A DNA stretch of 64,000 bases from an uncultured Flaviramulus sp. GTDB taxonomy: Bacteria > Bacteroidota > Bacteroidia > Flavobacteriales > Flavobacteriaceae. The translations under genes and the position numbers were made by a program. The stretch lies in contig CANLXL010000010.1 of assembly GCA_947495125.1 (NCBI GenBank), positions 62,001 through 126,000 of the forward strand. Reading direction: 5' to 3'. How positions within the stretch are numbered: the stretch's first letter is position 1; each line of letters starts with the position of its first letter. This document shows positions 63,219 through 64,000 of this stretch, one piece after another. Under the pieces are notes generated by a model. It was not told where the DNA came from and ran no database searches. It saw only the letters and a program-made list of their open reading frames with translations.

Positions 63219-63647
63219 GAAATTTTATGTTTCTTTTGAAACATTGTTTCAGCGGAGAAAGAGGAACTATCCAGAATTTATTTTTTCTAGGTTTTGTGGG
63301 GTCTAAAAACAGCCTGAAATTTCAGTGACTCCGAATTAGCCCCTTTTTAACAATTATTTAACGATTTTAAGAGAATTTGGGGAGATTTATGCAAAATTGG
63401 TATTTGTTAGATTCTTTAATTTTAATTACAAAAAAAAACCAACTTAGTTGAAGCTTTAAGCTCTCGATATCAATTGGGATTGTGGTTGGGCGGGCTGGGG
63501 TCATAAACAAAGACCCAAATGCCAGTAATGGGAAGCTTTCCGAGAAACTTCACAAATAGTGTTGACGATTTGTAAACCTAGCTTTTATTTTAGATATGTC
63601 AAATTAACTTTCGTTGGTGTAAATATATGAAATTTAGTTAATTAACA

Positions 63648-63794
63648 AAGAACTGAGTTAAAAAACTAGCATTAATTGCTGTTGCAAATAAGTTATTAAA
63701 ACAGGCATTTGCTATTGCAAAATCAGGAAGACCTTATGATGAGGATTTTGTTTCTAAATTAGCTTAATATTGCTTGTTTTTTAACTCAGTTCTT
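63648..63794. repeat. Perfect 18-bp inverted repeat flanking the IS110 remnant
   Basis: Arms AAGAACTGAGTTAAAAAA at 63648-63665 and its exact complement at 63777-63794, separated by 111 bp that carry the transposase 3' end. It may be a MITE-like derivative, or the ends of a small deleted element. Confidence 0.7.
63657..63767 (+). pseudogene. IS110-family transposase, C-terminal remnant
   Basis: An open frame of 36 codons reading VKKLALIAVANKLLKQAF then AIAKSGRPYDEDFVSKLA and stop. This is the typical C-terminus of IS110-type (Transposase_20) transposases, with the conserved N-K-L-L-K-x-A-F and YD motifs. An in-frame TGA lies just upstream and there is no start codon, so only the 3' end survives. 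Confidence 0.65.
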
Positions 63795-64000
63795 CTCTCT
63801 TTTGTTCTTTCTATTAGTTATCTAATTTAATAAAGAAACAAACTTAAGATGGTGTATATGTAAGTATAAGGAACTTGCCTATGGGGTCTGCATCTAAAAA
63901 ATGATTAAACCTATATTTGTAATGGTTTGATTATGAGATTTTTGTGTTGATTTTAAGAGTCTGTGTTGACGATTTATGAACCACACTAAATTTTAAATAT

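Larger units (their letters stand above)
62986..64000. other. Gene-poor end region with mobile-element remnants
   Basis: About 1 kb with no intact gene. It contains a strong terminator (63184-63218), a tRNA-Ser-3'-end-like string AGCGGAGAAAGAGG (near 63251) on the opposite strand sense, and a G/C-richer structured patch (about 63478-63553). It also has the 3' end of an IS110-family transposase (63657-63767) between inverted repeats, and a direct repeat TGTTGACGATTT at 63560 and 63964. It looks like an integration site with decayed elements. Confidence 0.5.

Noticed and set aside
63240..63265. AGCGGAGAAAGAGG, similar to the 3' end of tRNA-Ser read on the opposite strand.
   Set aside because: Only about 14 bp match and the T-arm is missing; too little to call a tRNA or an attachment site.

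Overview
The window looks like a chromosomal stretch from a member of the Bacteroidota, most likely a marine-type Flavobacteriia. The evidence is strongly A/T-rich DNA, a SusC/SusD pair with a hybrid two-component regulator, C-terminal sorting domains of the type IX secretion type (T9SS), lipoproteins with Bacteroidota-style lipoboxes, LuxR-type response regulators paired with TPR histidine kinases, and almost no Shine-Dalgarno sequences. No rRNA, tRNA or CRISPR array was seen.

Layout. 0-3 kb: a small lipoprotein, a bidirectional terminator, then a TPR histidine kinase and response regulator on the minus strand. 3.1-10.5 kb: a divergent eight-gene operon of exported proteins, including a CsgG-like protein, a DUF6175-like protein, a secreted caspase-fold protease, a beta-helix protein and a T9SS cargo protein. 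10.7-16.9 kb: a minus-strand operon of five overlapping genes: sodium/solute symporter, receiver-like membrane protein, PEP-dikinase ATP-grasp domain, phospho-histidine swivelling domain, and a 626-aa protein with a possible haem-dioxygenase-like C-terminus. 17.8-27.5 kb: a putative biological-conflict (anti-phage or programmed-death) system. It has a subtilisin-caspase fusion and a SIR2-like protein, both ending in what looks like the same effector-associated domain, then a membrane-anchored STAND NTPase with WD40 repeats, an HExxH metalloprotease and a small membrane protein.

28.2-49.1 kb: a polysaccharide utilisation locus. A divergent hybrid two-component sensor faces SusC, SusD, an FG-GAP/ASPIC lipoprotein, a GH89 alpha-N-acetylglucosaminidase and two tandem paralogous lipoproteins of unknown function. 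An opposing pair encodes an HGSNAT/NagX-like acyltransferase and an SGNH esterase. GH89 plus an HGSNAT-like protein suggests a glycan with terminal alpha-linked GlcN(Ac), such as a heparan-like polymer. 49.3-52.6 kb: a VIT/vWA protein with a TonB-C-like insert. 52.8-53.8 kb: a SUMF1-fold gene with visibly higher G+C. 54.5-63 kb: a second TPR kinase/LuxR regulator pair, followed by two exported proteins with near-identical leaders and a T9SS protein. The last 1 kb is gene-free and holds a strong terminator and the decayed 3' end of an IS110-family transposase.

A dispersed element of about 80 bp (five copies, same orientation, three sequence blocks at near-constant spacing) lies at 17.5, 27.7, 27.8, 52.7 and 53.9 kb. 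These positions are the borders between the conflict module, the glycan locus/VIT region and the SUMF1 gene. It may mark sites where cassettes were inserted or exchanged. The strongest novelty candidates are the conflict system (17.8-27.5 kb), the five-gene split-dikinase operon (10.7-16.9 kb), the boundary repeat, and the paralogous lipoproteins beside GH89.
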